A stretch of DNA of 64,000 nucleotides from Gnetum montanum (GCA_015680685.1 MNCI01034664.1:1068000-1131999); one strand, 5' to 3'. Shown: positions 33,405 through 46,264, counted from the first letter of the stretch. The notes: generated by a model not told the origin, from the sequence alone. A program made the numbers and translations.

Positions 33405-36193
33405 TCAAATGGTCCTAGGTGGTGGAGGTTCCTAAGGCACTGAAGAATCTTATCCTACCTTTGATGCAAGTGGCTATTGTGGTTGAGGTTGTGGTTGTGG
33501 TTGTTTGACTGTAGCTACGACTATTGGTGGAAGACAAAAAGCATCTAGCAATGCCTTCATCTTCTCCTCCTTACTCTAGGGATTGTACATGGTTCATGCG
33601 GCATCACCAATATGAGTCGATAGGGGAATATCCCACGAATAAGACATTGTGGGAAACAGCTCCTTCACATTGACAAACCAAGCTACAAATTACTTGGGTT
33701 CAAAATCAAATGCCTTGACAATGTTTTGCAACTTCTGGTAGTCACTCATCCTATGGGCTAGGTTCTCAACTGTTGACCATTGATCACTAAAGTACTCTAT
33801 GAGAACATCAAGTTCAGCATTTGTCATTTCTAGCTTCTACTTTGTTTACTTGTAATGCTTGAACTCAGCCTTGTACAATAGGTACGAGCTAGTCATCTAC
33901 TTCTCTAATTTTGACCTTGGCCTTCTAGCAGTCAGCATTACCAAGTTTGCATAATGGAGGTTGGTGAGCTCTATGTACTCCGTCATCTCCTTGATTTGTA
34001 GCTCCTTGAGGTGGATTTTTACATTCTTGTACATGTTCAATCCATCAAAGATGGGCTATCATACGTCACCTCCTTGTTGAAGCTACTATAGGGCCTCACT
34101 GACTTTTGCCTTCATTAGTTTAATCTCTTTTTCATTGATCTTCTTCTAAAGGCCAACCTAGTCCTTGTAATGGTTCTTGACCCTTTCAAATTTAAGGGCC
34201 TTATTCTTCCAGGCAACAATCTTAATTGTTGATTTCTAGCGAGAGAATGGACCTCCTCCATCAAGAGATTACAAATTTCTACTACCAACATCCTTAGGTT
34301 CATGGTCACCTTAGCAAGTTGCTCTTGTTTTTATCTCACATATTCAACCATTTGTTCTTTCTAAAGCTTAACATTGTGCAGGTGATGATTATCCTTGGTC
34401 AGAATTGCATTCTCCCTGCAAACCTCTGACAAGTTCTTCTGAATGTTGTAGACAGTGGCTTCTACTAAGAACTGGTCAAAGATTGTCAACTCCTTTGTGT
34501 ACTTAGCCTCATGAAGTTTGGTTTAAAGTTGTTGACAAGCTTCATCTCTAGTTATAGCTTGGATAGGTATGGTGGGATTAGTGAGGTAGGCTCTTAGTTG
34601 GACATTAGCAGTGAGGTACTTACTCTAAGTCTCCAACAACATCGATTAGGTAGTAGTTATGTCATCCAAAAGATCAAGGATCTTCAAAATTGGATGCATG
34701 GTCCTTACTAGTTGTTCTAGCAACTCCTTATGTTGGGATGCACTGAATCTTTCACTTGTTGCTCTTGCTGACATCTACACATCTTTGAGTGCAGCAATAT
34801 TCAGCACAAACATCGTAAAATATTGAGGGCTTCACCCACTCGATCAACCACCACCTCTATCATCATTTCCTACCCTTGGTGATGCATCACCAAGATAGTT
34901 GTCTCATTGCCTTCCTCCAAGCACACTGAGAAGGTAGCAATGTTTCCATAGATTTATAGAAATTGCTGCTATCCAAGAATAGACATCGTTACCTCTCAGG
35001 CACTAGGATTTGAGTGCACAAGTGCCTATAGTCATTGGGAAAAAATTGTAAGTACCATGTCCTACAACTAGCTAATGGTATGAGTTACCTCATTCAAGTG
35101 ACTTAGGACTGGTCGGTAGACAGACAAATCACCACTTAGTCCAGCTTGATACTGCTACAAGAGTTGCTCATGGAGTTTCTACATGCACTCCATGGTAGCA
35201 TGAGTCTCTAATGTTGTTTCATGAGTGGATGGTTGTGGTGGCTACTCTTCTTTCATCACGATAGACACTTTATTTTTCATCATTTCTACCCAAGAGGTGG
35301 CATGAACATGTCTAAGTGTGTCAATGGAATAACGGGCTATTCCTACGCTTTTACAAAATATTTAGATTAGACATCGAAAGGGGAATGCCTTCCTCCTATG
35401 CTCATTTTCCTTAAAGTGCTTCTCTTTTTAAAGATAGATTAGTTGTGGGAGGTTGATAGGAATTTCCCACTCAAAGTGATGCATGCATAGGCAAAAAAGG
35501 TTTTCACCTTGCTTGGCCTTACCTTTGAATTAAGGTTTTAGGCTGCTATCTTATAGCATGCATGTTCTGCTGTTGTGAGTGTACCATACTCTTTACGATC
35601 AACTCCATAGCACTGATGGACCCACTTCTTTTTTACCTTTAGGTCTACCTATGTTGAGGGCTAGTGTCAATAAATTTGAGGGCTTCAGCGATGGCCTCCA
35701 CCAAGTAGGCCACACTGATGTCATTGATTTTCACAATTACATTAACCTGCCTACTGTTCTAGAAGAGATATGTCTCTTCCATGTACCACTTCCCATTGAA
35801 AGTGATGATGGACCACATGGGAGAGCTTTGCAACTAAGTTCTAACGTCTTCTGAGGTGAAGTCCAAGAAGGTGCTAAAATTCAGTCCTTGGAGAACTAAA
35901 CATTGGATATCCTTAGACTTGATTTGTGTAAGGTAGGCCTCAGTCAAAGTGAGCTAAAGGTTTGTCCTTGGTCATGGTATCTCATCCTGATAAGAGTGCT
36001 CTATTTCAACTTAGGGAATCTGCTGAATAGATTCCACTTTAGGCTCCTTCTGAAGAGGTCTTGTTGGATATGTTTCGGCTGCTTGCTCCTGGGGTTGTTC
36101 TTGCTATTGGCCTCTTCAATTTTTGGGCCACTTTTCCCTTGGTTGGAATGGTCCCACCTCCTGTCCATGTTTGTCCCTTGGTCTGGGTGCCAT
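33405..36193 (-). pseudogene. Extra 3' reading frame of the Athila-like family, copy in element 5
   Basis: A minus-strand frame relic of about 930 codons lies between integrase and the 3' LTR. It has an ATG at 36193-36191 and a stop at 33407-33405, at the same place as the copy at 55952-58804. The start is basic (PRPRDKHGQEVGPFQP). It continues with LTEAYLTQIKSKDIQ, FNGKWYMEETYLF and VKINDISVAYLVEAIAEALK, all aligned to the plus copy. The middle and C-terminal half are Lys/Glu/Leu-rich and look coiled-coil. Several stops interrupt it. No signal peptide or membrane segment is visible. The function is unknown. Confidence 0.75.
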
Positions 36194-38199
36194 TTGTAAT
36201 CATAGCATGACCACAAATTAGTGTTTGATGTGTAACATGTAACACTTGGTTTCCTTGTCTTAATTGGTTTGTTATACTTTGGCTAAGTTGTGATCATGGT
36301 AGATTTGATTATTTTATTATTATTTAATTTGGTGATTTTAATATTATTTTAGTAGTTAAACCTTGTGGGAGTTAGAAAAAATTTTCCATCAAAAACTTAA
36401 GGTTTGTAGCCCCCACAACAAGAGCTCACCTACTGGAACTATAGAATTGAAGAATGAAGTAAATCATACGAGCAGTTAAAAGATATGGGCTCTGGAAGGT
36501 TTTGGGCTCTAAAAACTACAAAAACTCTTGCATTTGAAGGCAAATGTGCAAAATTGGCTAAGTGTGGGTGCATATATGTAGAATTTTTCTATTGTGTTGA
36601 CATGATTGCATTGAGGGGATCATGTTGATGCAACTAGCTGTGTTGAGGGGGTCACGTCGACACAACCGACTATGTCGATAAGATCCTATCAATGTAATTG
36701 TTTGCAAAAATTTTGTACTTTAAAAATAAGGAGAAATAAGGAATTTTTGAATAAAATTGAAGTCTAGAAAATGCCAAGGAAGCCTAGAACATGATGAAAT
36801 GCATGAAGAGGGCTAGATAATTCATAAAAAAGGAGATTTCATTTAGTGAATTTAACGAACGAGCACACAACTAGACATAACCAACATGGAATGTAGAAGA
36901 TTTTGAAAGCAAACATGTCTAGAGGATGAGGAACTTAACCAATTCAACAAAGGAGTATGCAAGTGGGTACTCCTCATAGTAAGCTCATGCCCTTGATGCC
37001 CTTGCATGCCCTCAAACCAAGGAATCAATGGGCCACATGGGTGACTAATAGTTGTGGTTGGTTAAGGACCAAATCCCCAAGGAAACTACCAAAGAACTTT
37101 GAATGTATCAAACAAATATATTGAAACACATGAGAAATGGTAGTGAGGTGAGTTATGGATACATAGGTGAATGAGGTAGAGAATGGAATGTAGTCCTATA
37201 TCATGGTGACATGAAGTCCCTTGTTGATTTTATTATTAATATGACCTAATAACATTCATCATTTGTCCAAATTAAAACCAACCACTTCCAGTGACTTTGC
37301 ATTGACACTCTAAGACCAGCCCAACCCTCCAACGCACAAGAATATCCACATAGATCAATCATCATTCCAAAAAGGAAGAGAAGAGAAGCAAGATGTGAGA
37401 TGTGCCTTAGTTAGAGGGAACCTTTAGGCATGGGTAACATGTCTTTTAGTCCCATAACCAGTGCTTGTAGCCCATTATTCTTTCTAAGGGATGTGCTTTG
37501 AATTCCCATTATTGTTTTTTTTTTGAGCTTTTGGATGGGAAACACACCATGCAAAGACTTAGCTTCCTATTATTGGTCAACAATAGAATGATGAGAAATC
37601 TATGAAAATGCTCATGCACTCAAGAGGGTAGGCAAGTACAAATAGCTTCAAATCCCTTTGAAGTCACACCCTTTTCTATCCATTTAACCCTTCCCAAGTT
37701 TGAAAACAACCAAGGTCACAAGTTCATTAAAATTTTCATTTAAGAAGCAACCTCATATTTTTGAAACAAGTGAATACCATAGATTTTTATGGATCGGTGG
37801 ATGAGGTGGACTAACCACCTTCTATCATAAAAAGAAATCATGTCTTAGTTGTCAACATCAAAACTCAAAGATAGAATCTAGAAATTAGTAATCAAATACA
37901 TTATAGTACAAACCACCATCAATTGAGAGCTACAGTTGCACCAAGTCCTAGTGGCAATAAAGAAAGAAAAACAAAACATAAGCAAAGCATATAAGAAATC
38001 CAAACCAAATAAGGTAAAATATAGAAGAAAGTGTAAATTATTTTAAGAAAGACAAAAATGTACTAAAAATGGTGTAAAATAAAAAAGAGTGAAAACTGAG
38101 GAGCCACATTATTAGATTAGCATAGATGGCCGACTCCCCCATGACTAAGTTGGAAGGGGGAGATCTAAACAATTGAGCATGCTTGTCCATCTGTTAAGA
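36194..38199 (-). other. Spacer between integrase and the extra frame in element 5
   Basis: No coding frame is supported. The whole stretch is homologous in reverse orientation to 53850-55951 in the plus element (for example a GGGAACCACACCATGCAAAG-type segment near 37540 and 54530), so it is a genuine part of the element. Its part nearest the extra frame includes the LTR-like cassette at 36585-36715. Confidence 0.7.
36585..36715 (-). promoter_or_regulatory. LTR-U3-like cassette upstream of the extra frame (element 5)
   Basis: On the plus strand this stretch repeats GTTGACATGATTGCATTGAG, ATCATGTTGATGCA, GTCACGTCGACACAA and TATGTCGATAAGATC. These are the same ATCAACGTG/TTGATGGGAT style of short repeats found in U3 of the family's LTRs. 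A TATA-like TACATATATGCA follows on the minus strand near 36570. It lies about 0.4 kb upstream of the extra frame. A matching place exists at 55441-55530. Confidence 0.5.
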
Positions 38200-39290
38200 T
38201 GTTCTGGTCACTGGCTCTCTTAGGTTCATGGAAAGACTTTATTTGTTGTATGTTGACTAGCAACTTTTTGTTTGGGCTTTAAGGTTTGTATATTAACATA
38301 GCCCCAGAAAGAAAGGTTTCATAAATAATCTAAGGCCCTTCCCACAATGTTTCAAACTAAGTTCTTTGTGGTATGTGTGTGGGATTCTAGTATAGGACCC
38401 TATCTCTTGGTTGAAATTTCACTTTCCTAATTCTAAGGTCATGTCGTTGTTTATTAAATGCCTTATGCACTTTGTTAGATGATAGGGCCACCAATCAATT
38501 CCCATTTAGCATGTTAAGATTCATTAATCTTTCTTCCGGTACTAGGCTAAGGTCAAGGCAATGGTCATAAGTAGTTGATAGAGTACGAAGCTCTCCTTGG
38601 ATAGGAAGAGTTGGTAGTTTTTCGTACACAAGCTCATAGGGAGAGTAGCCAATTTGAATTTTCTAGGTGAAGTGGTACGCCCAAAGGGCATCATTTAGTT
38701 TTGTGCTACAATCCCTCCTATATTTACTAATGGTTCTTGTTAGTATTTTTGTGATCTCCCTATTTGTAACCTCTGCTTAACCATTAGCTTGGGGGTGGTA
38801 GGCTGTTGTTAGTTTATGTTCAACCCCCAAGCATTGCATGAGCATCCAAAAGGTGATACTTGTAAAATGAGTTCCATTATTAGAAATAAGTGCACATGGC
38901 ATCCCAAACCTATTTACAACTTGTTATTGTACAAATTGAGCAGTCATAGAAGATGTGTAATCAGTGATGGTGGCTGCTTCTACCCACTTTGTACAGTAGT
39001 CAACAATTACTATGATGTACACCTTTTCATTGGACATGGAAGCGATGGAACTTATGAAATTGATGCCTAAAATATTGAAGGGCTCCAGTGGTTGGATCCA
39101 CTGTTGAGGGCCTTCCATACAAGCAGTCATTCCACCATCATGTTGGCAACATTCACAAGAGCAAATGAAGTGGTGAGCATTCCTAAAAAGTGTTGGCCAA
39201 TAATACCTTGCCATGAGGATCTTAATGGTCATGCATCCCCTAGCATAGTGACCCCCAAAAGGGTCCTCATAAGCATCTTGGAGCATGCAG
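38200..39290 (-). pseudogene. Integrase of element 5
   Basis: The frame at 38924-39286 shows the zinc-binding part (GGHYARGCMTIKILMARYYW, then a CSCECCQHDG pair of Cys) and the start of the core (INFISSIASMSNEKVYIIVI, then VDYCTKW). Further along, the second catalytic Asp site reads SNNGTHF (Asp changed to Asn) and the glutamate block reads [12 protein letters not shown]. The C-terminal part matches IGYSPYELVYEKLPTLPIQ. Integrase would insert the cDNA into the host DNA. Stops between blocks make it inactive. Confidence 0.85.
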
Positions 39291-39499
39291 AGTCAATCAT
39301 CATTAGTTACATACCATTAAACCATGCTATTAGCTCACACCTTATAAACATGTCTATTGATTTCTATGAAGTTTTTGTCCTAGTGAAGAAACTATTATTT
39401 CTTCTTGTTATCCCACTCTTGTGGAATCTCTTGAGTGAGAAGATAGGTGAGAATGTCATTGTACTAGTTGGTTTCAGGAAACTGATCTAAAAGTAGGCT

Positions 39500-40020
39500 C
39501 TCCTCCTCTTTATTGTTCCATCTCAACTAAGACAAGTGGTCAAATCTACCATTGTTAAATTGAATTCCTGCAAGATCACTAGCCACCATATGACATGAGG
39601 GCTAACCATTGGCTTATTCATCAGAAATCAAGTTACACTATGGTCGATGTGCATAAACACCATGTACTCAAGCACATACTGCTTGAATTTTTCCAAGGCA
39701 TACACCATTACCATCAGTTCTTTCTTCATTGTGATGTAATTCAACTACACACCCACAATGCTTCTGCTCACATAGTGGATGTAGTAAAGATGTTTCTAAT
39801 CATCTATCTAGGTGAGCATGACATCCAAGACATAATTAGATGCATTTTTCATGATGTGGAAGGGCTCAAACTAGTTGGGTGCTCATAGAGTTAGAGTTTC
39901 CATGAGCTTTGCTTGAGTTTTTGGAATGCATGCTCACATTTCTTGGTGAAAATAAAAAGAGCATCCTTCATTGTTAGCTTCACCAATGGTTTAGTGATCT
40001 TAGAGAAATTCTCAATGAAT
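39500..40020 (-). pseudogene. RNase H region of element 5
   Basis: The minus strand is homologous to 310-900: the complement of the CACCATTACCATCAGTTC segment (39703-39720) and surrounding codons give the TEKE--VVYALEKF--Y pattern. Frames are broken by stops. It sits between RT and integrase as in all gypsy pol genes. Confidence 0.7.
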
Positions 40021-40500
40021 CGTTGGTAGTAGCTAGTGTGGCCAAGGAATAACCTCACATCTTTAACTATTTTTGGCTATCGAGTAATTCCTTGGATGAT
40101 CCTTATTTTCTTAGGATCCACCTCAATCCCTTTTTGTAAAATTGTGTGCCCCAACACAATGCTCTCTTGGATCATCAAGTGACTTTTTTGATAGTTGAGC
40201 CTAAGGTTTGTCTCCATGCACCATTTCATCACTTGCTCAAGATAGTCCAAGGATTGCTCAAATGTAACCCCATAGTTGGAAAAGTCATCCATGAATACTT
40301 CCATCCCACTACAAATTTGTTGTTGGAAAATGTTTAGGACAATGCATTGGAATGTGGCAGGGGCTTTACATAGGCCAAACAACATCTTTCTGTATATGAA
40401 AGCTCCCTAAGGACTCATGAATATAGTTTTCGTCTAATCTTGCAATGCTATATGGATTTGGTTATATCCACTATAACCATCCAAAAAGATTCGTTTTCTA
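40021..40500 (-). pseudogene. Reverse transcriptase of element 5, N-terminal blocks deleted
   Basis: An uninterrupted minus-strand frame (40077-40385) reads MLFGLCKAPATFQCIVLNIF, then MEVFMDDFSNYG with both catalytic aspartates present, and GHTILQKGIEVDPKKIRIIQ. This is the Athila-type RT. The earlier blocks, present in element 1 at about 1300-1700, are missing: homology jumps near 40490 to the region before RT. So the catalytic box survives but the enzyme is incomplete. Confidence 0.88.
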
Positions 40501-40734
40501 CATAGAAGCAAGGTTGACATTGATAATGATCAGCTTACCATTTTTCATAAAAGCATAATCCATTTTGCCCAATAGAGTTTTTAACACAAGGGGCTCCTAT
40601 TTAAAGCTTTCAAGGATTTCCAACTCTCCCCAATTGGTGTCATTAGGTTTATGAAATACTTGCCAATGGATTTACTCCATCTCATCCATGCCTTCATGTA
40701 GACACTCTTAGTTTGTTCCATCCACAATGTTGAG

Positions 40735-41420
40735 TTGCTTTCAGACTTAGCTGTCAATGACTAGATATCCTTCTATTTTGTGGCTACTATGCATAGGTAC
40801 CTTTGAATTTCCATGATATCTGCACACTGCTTACATGCTGTGATTGTTATACTTTTTACTATCCATAATTTCTACATGCAGTGGCACCCTTTGTCACTAT
40901 ACACAATGCATGGAACACACTTCCTCTCAATTTTTCCAAAGTCATTTTCTTTGAAAATATCCAAGGAGAGATCTCTAATTTCCATCCACACATCTATTGT
41001 ACTCAGCGAAGCCCTTCCCATGATGATTGGGAAGTCCTCCTTGTAGTTGTGTACTCAGATAACCATGAATTCAATAGTATATGACCACCCACAAATAGTG
41101 GTCACAATGTCCTCCACTAGTCCCAAAGGAATGGTGATGGATTGATCTGCTAACTCAAGATGAATGTTACTCTTCTTGAGAGGAGGCAGGTTCTAGGCTT
41201 TGTACATTTCATGTGAAATAAAATTAACACCAAAACTTGAGTCTAGAAGAGCCTTGCAAGGTTTATTCCCAATAATTTTCTAGTAAATAAGAGGAATCCT
41301 AGGATCAGATCTTTTCCTAGAAAGGTGGCCAACCTTTATCCAATCTGTGATTGCGTGGATCAACATTATAGTGTGCACCTTGGGATGCATTTGGTTTGAA
41401 GGGATCTTAAAAGATGTTGC
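40735..41420 (-). pseudogene. Protease region of element 5
   Basis: The minus strand matches the proteases at 2.0-2.5 and 10.6-11.2 kb. The active-site region near 41235-41255 reads LLDSSFGVN, so Asp and Ser are kept but the following Gly is displaced. Frames are interrupted. Confidence 0.7.
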
Positions 41421-41499
41421 AAAGGAGGAAGGAGAAATAGGATCAACAACTGCAAATGCCTGTGAGGGCTTGGCAAAACTATTGATTTAGAAAAAAGGT

Positions 41500-43480
41500 C
41501 ATTTTTGGGATTTAGTCTCTAAACCACTTGGCTGGGGAGTCAGTTGTAAGTTAACAGCCCTTGTGGTATTTCTTTACTACAGTTGGGTTGGAATTTCATC
41601 CTACATGGATGGAGTCGGTGGCAACTAAGTTGAGGGTGGAGGTATAGGTGTAGAAGGATGAGAAGGGTAATACAGAAATGGGAATTTCCCTCTTAGAGAT
41701 TATACTCTGTAATACTTAGTAGGCAGTAGTGGTGTTGGAAAGATGTGTCATTGGAGGAGTCATGTGGAGAAATTGGTTGTTAAACATGGTAGCCATATGG
41801 ATCTAGCTATTGAGAAGGGTACTACTACCTTGGTGGTGGCATCCCCCACGACTGTGAATGCTTACACTACTAGTCTTGCTCATGAGGTTGAGGTGGAGCT
41901 CCATTCGAATAGTAGACTTGTTAATGAAACTGCTTGTAGTTTCCTTGAGGATAAGACAACTGCCCAGGTGCTTGCCTCTTTGCCAATATAAGATTTAATG
42001 CATACACCCCAAATTCCTACAAGTTTGAGATAATTGGGCAACATCCCTTAGGATGTTTGTATTTGTAGATTTCACACACACCTTTATCATTTGTCTTAGA
42101 ATTTGCAACCTCTTCAACAACAATAGCTTTGTCCTTACCCCTTTGATGGGCACATTCAACTTCCTTCATTCTCCTTTAGCCATGATCACTACCTTGCTTG
42201 TTGGACTCCTCTGTAATTCAGAGATAGGTTTGGAACTTTTCATCTAAAGAGTCCCACATTTTGTCTACCTTAGTTGATATTTTAGAAATAGATTTTTGTA
42301 TTGGCAAGGTCTTGCATTGTATCACTTCATCAAGTGGTGCCTCCTCCTCATTATCATAAAATTGAACCTCCATTTTGCCAATGGGAGGGTCCTAGTTGTA
42401 CTCTTCCGCACTTTCCCTTTTCTTTAGCTCATCTTCTTCTTTGGCCTCTTAGTTCTAAAAGCCTCCCTTGGGCATAAATCCCATGATTTCTCCTCATTTT
42501 TTTTGGAAGCCCATCTATGATATGGTGGAGCTACTCCCTTTGAGAAAAGCCATGGAATGGGCATTTGTGTAATAGAGAGTAATATCTGCCCATGGCCACA
42601 TCCAAGGATTCATGTGTTCCCTGCTTACACCCTTGGATCTACTTTCTCAGATTAAACACTTGGGAGTATGTTTAATAGTTGTTATTGAAGAACTCAAGAA
42701 TCATACTCCATCATCTAATTGATTTTGATTCTAAGGAGTAGTACCAGGTTTCAACCTCCTTGGTTAGTATCCTAGGAAATAGCTTCAATTTTTGTCCTTT
42801 GTTCTCAATGTTCTATAAGGTGCATGCATCGTGACAGGCTTGGAGATGATTTTGTGGTTAGAATTGTATCCCCCTTCGAACCTAACAATATTGTTCATTT
42901 TCAACCATTTAGTTCGGCTATCTTTCATGTGTCTCATTGAAATCTTCATAGCCTTTGCAATGTTTAGCATGTTTTTGGTTGCAAGCAAAGGCTTATCATA
43001 GTCATGAAATAGATGATGGCCATGATGCCTATGATGCCCCTTACTTTCCCTTCTTCCTCTATGGTAGGCCTTCCTTGATTTCCCACATTTCTGGTCTCTA
43101 CTATTCCTACAGGGTGATCTCTCCCTCTTTGGCTTTAGTTGGCAGTAGAGGAGAAATAAGATGAGAATGAAGAAGGTGAAGAGGAAGAAGGACTAGCATC
43201 AAAATGGTGCTTGCTACTCCCTCTTCTTTGATCATAGGCTTAATCACCATGTTTATCTTTATCATGGTGCTTGTCATTGTTCCTCCATTGACTCCCTCCT
43301 TTGGAGCCCCCATGGTCATGAAACCTGTTCTTCCCTGAACTAGGGTTGTTTAGATTTGACTGTAAACTCTAGTTAAGGGCACCTTCATGAAAGAGAAGGG
43401 GAGGGGAACTAGTGTTTTAGGAACCCCTAGAGAAGGGATCCTCACCTTCCTTTTAGGCCAACAAGAATAATGGGTTTGTA
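41500..43480 (-). pseudogene. gag region of element 5 (N-terminus missing)
   Basis: A minus-strand gag relic homologous to 2.9-4.7 kb and 11.2-13.5 kb. It contains the Cys/His knuckle zone near 42000-42060 and Glu/Lys-rich stretches at 43.1-43.3 kb. It ends near 43480, before the gag start and PBS would be reached, where homology switches to the second gypsy family. Confidence 0.65.
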
Positions 43481-43489
43481 AATGTTGTC

Positions 43490-44290
43490 ACATTTATACC
43501 ATTTGATGAACGAGTTTTCTTTTAAGATCATGATGAAGATTAATTTACCTAATTTAACTTTATTGGTGATTGGAAGATAACATACTAGCATACAAAGAGT
43601 TAGATTTTTTACTTTAAAAGGCAATAATATGATGCATGATCTAATCATGAACATTGCTGAAGGGAAAATAAATGGAAAGTACCTTCAAAGTTGCACATTT
43701 TAGGCTTAAGTATCCATAATTTCAGGGCAGAAAACAAAAGGTATAGATTATGGAATTTATGAAAGCTTAATAACAAGCCAAAGGTTGTAAAATTTGTAGT
43801 TCTCTTATGTAAACATTACGAGACTTCACATTGGACTTCACATCTGCATAATGTCAGTAAACATCATCAAATTGGTGGCATGTATATACCATTTTAGTTC
43901 ATAACCATTGAGTCTATTTGGAGGTATTTGGGTCTTAATGTTGCCAGAGACTAGCAAGCACGTAAACCCTATTTGAAGAATACCTTCATTTCCCATGACT
44001 CCTAAGGTCACGAGATCAAAAGCCCACAAATGTTGGTAGTTCCAAACGGTTACCAACAGTTCTTTTGTTGCTAGGAGGGCTTAAAAATTAGATACTATTT
44101 TAGGTTCATGACCAAATAGACTGATAGTTTAGAAGATCTCAAAGGTTCCAAAGAAATTCTTGATTATAAGACTGATTACTCATTAGAGGAAGAAAATAAG
44201 AAGGTTCTTAAGTTTGGGACAAGTAGTGAAGTAAAGACCACAAGAATAAAGAAATCACTCCTTTTTTTCTGGTTTATTAGTCTACAAGAG
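43490..44290 (+). other. Leader / start of gag of element 6
   Basis: The stretch precedes the gag and shares a motif block (43916-44060) with the window start. A frame just before the solo LTR (about 44160-44290, Lys/Glu-rich) continues after it once the solo LTR and one AAGAG are removed, so it belongs to element 6. Confidence 0.5.
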
Positions 44291-45094
44291 TGATGAGTGG
44301 TGAGGTACCCATACACTCAACCATACGAATACAAGCGTTACACGCGTGATCCAGTCGAACTCTGCAGACTAAGTGCCTACACGCCTTATGGAACACTTAA
44401 GGTTAATCATTCATTGTCTTCCTAGACTTACTTGTATTTGTCACGGTTGTATGGTTAAGTAAGTCTAAGGTATGTGATTTTTTATATCTTTTATGTTTTA
44501 TCGCCTATGCTAATGAGGGAAAGGGTGAAGAGACTAAGTAACTAACTTTAACTAACTAAGTTCTAATGCCTAGCATCAGTATCCATTCCCACTTGCCGTT
44601 CACACCCTGAACTAGTGCAACCTTTTAGGATTACCAAATGCTATTCGTTACTGGGATTACCAAGTGTAACGCACATGCTAGAAGTGGTTGTACTAAATGC
44701 ACTTAACTAGGAGTGTTGAGGGTTGAGAAAGATTAATTAACTAATAAAACATTTAAAAAATTAACAATAATTAAAGTCCTAATTAGCTTAGTCCATGCAC
44801 TGCAAGGTTTATCCAAAAGTTCGTCTTTATTTCCATACAAAAACGTGTGCTCAAGTAAAATATTTGCTCAAATAAAGATTCATTCACTTTGGGACTCCTA
44901 CTGCGGGCACATGGAAATTACTCTAACTATGGAATGAAAAAACTGCAAGAGTTTCGCTAAGGTCTAGATCTAGATGGATAAACAAGGGAGAGCCACCTCT
45001 TATTTATAAAATTGGTAGTGTGTTGCGAGATCGCAAGGAAGGATGCGATATCACGTATATGATATCGCGGCAGATGCGATATCGCGTCCCATCA
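44291..45094 (-). mobile_element. Solo LTR inserted in element 6
   Basis: An 804-bp LTR in minus orientation (plus-strand start TGATGAGTGGTGAGG, end CGCGTCCCATCA) is flanked by perfect AAGAG target duplications (44286-44290 and 45095-45099). There is no PBS or polypurine tract beside it, so LTR-LTR recombination removed the rest. Its U3 at 45.02-45.09 kb has GATATC palindromes like 13581-14395 and 63562. Confidence 0.93.
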
Positions 45095-46264
45095 AAGAGA
45101 AAGTCGAAGAAACATAAAAGCTCAACAATTAGAAGGAATTCTAATAGGATGAAAAATCTTGGCAAAGAGTTATGCCATTAGGATTTCAAAACTACAATGA
45201 TATTCCTAAGGCAATCTACAAATATTTTCTTGAGCCTTTTATTCATGGAAAAGCTTACTTGGCTAAAGAATACATTAACTTTTTTGAGTTAGCTTTGGCT
45301 CATGCAAATGTTCAACATCAAGATCAAGCTTGTAGGTTTTTTGTGGCACATTTAATGAATATGACTTAAATTTGATATCCAAACATGCCAAGCAATAGTA
45401 TCAAAGGTTGCAATGATATGAAGAGTCTTTTCTTGACCCAATTTGGTAATCAATTGGATCAACAATAATTGTAATATGGGCTAGTACAAGCTAAGTAAGG
45501 AGTTAAAGAGTCAATTAGAGATTTCAACATTAAGTTTCAAAAAATTTGTGGGCTCTCTTAAAGATAGTATAGACCATTAGATGAAATCCTTAGAGATACT
45601 TATGTTAAGGTTGTGAATCCAAATATTTCAATTTTTTTAAGGAGAACTCCAAACTTGCTAACATTGAATGATTACTTTAGTGAAGCTATATGGTTAGAAA
45701 AATAGTTGAACTTGAATCATGAAGAAAATACCACAACTCAATAAAGAGAATAGAAAATGATGATTCCTATGCAAGATTGTTCTCAACAAAAAGCATTACC
45801 AAGTTCATCTTGTATTAAGATAGAGCAAGAGTTAGAAAGCAAAGAATCTAAAAGGGAACAGTTCCAACAAAGTAATGAAATTAGAAAAAGCTTTGGAAAA
45901 AGTTAAAATCAAAGAAGAAAAAAATAGAAGCTATAAGCATCAAGATACTAAGTTAGTAGAAGATGAGGATGAAAATGATCTTAATATGTCCAATTTCCTT
46001 GATATTGAATCAGATAATGAGCTATCTAGTGTTCATTATGCAAGCAAATCTTCTAACCATGGATCTAGTGATACTTCTTCTGTATCAATTTCTGAGGAGG
46101 ATTTATTGCTAGATGAAAAGTGTAATAATAATGAGAAAAATGGATATAATTTGATATTGAAAGAAATATTAACTACTTCAAAGCCTCCAAATGTCATTTT
46201 TGATCCATCTACTAAGAGAAAAGCTTTTGAACCAAGTAGAAGAGAGAAAATTAAAAGTAAATAA
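45095..46264 (+). pseudogene. gag of element 6
   Basis: Plus-strand frames read MPLGFQNYNDIPKAIYKYFL and AKEYINFFELALAHANVQHQ (45172-45369). After stops comes a 129-residue acidic frame (45875-46264) with KALEKVKIKEEKN and an Asp/Ser-rich middle. Position before the protease and overall composition fit Gag of a gypsy element. No zinc knuckle was found. Confidence 0.6.

Larger units (their letters stand above)
32324..43480 (-). mobile_element. Athila-like element with extra 3' reading frame (element 5)
   Basis: Minus strand, right to left: gag, protease, reverse transcriptase, RNase H, integrase, a 1.9-kb spacer, the extra reading frame and the 3' LTR (32324-33181). The 5' LTR and the start of gag are missing, cut at about 43480 where the second gypsy family begins. 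The left edge sits after AACAT inside the duplicated zinc-knuckle relic. No matching target duplication exists because the other end is lost. Confidence 0.88.

Noticed and set aside
39092-39490. 132-codon plus-strand frame
   Set aside because: It lies antisense to the integrase and RNase H regions of element 5, which have clear family motifs on the minus strand. It is a shadow frame.
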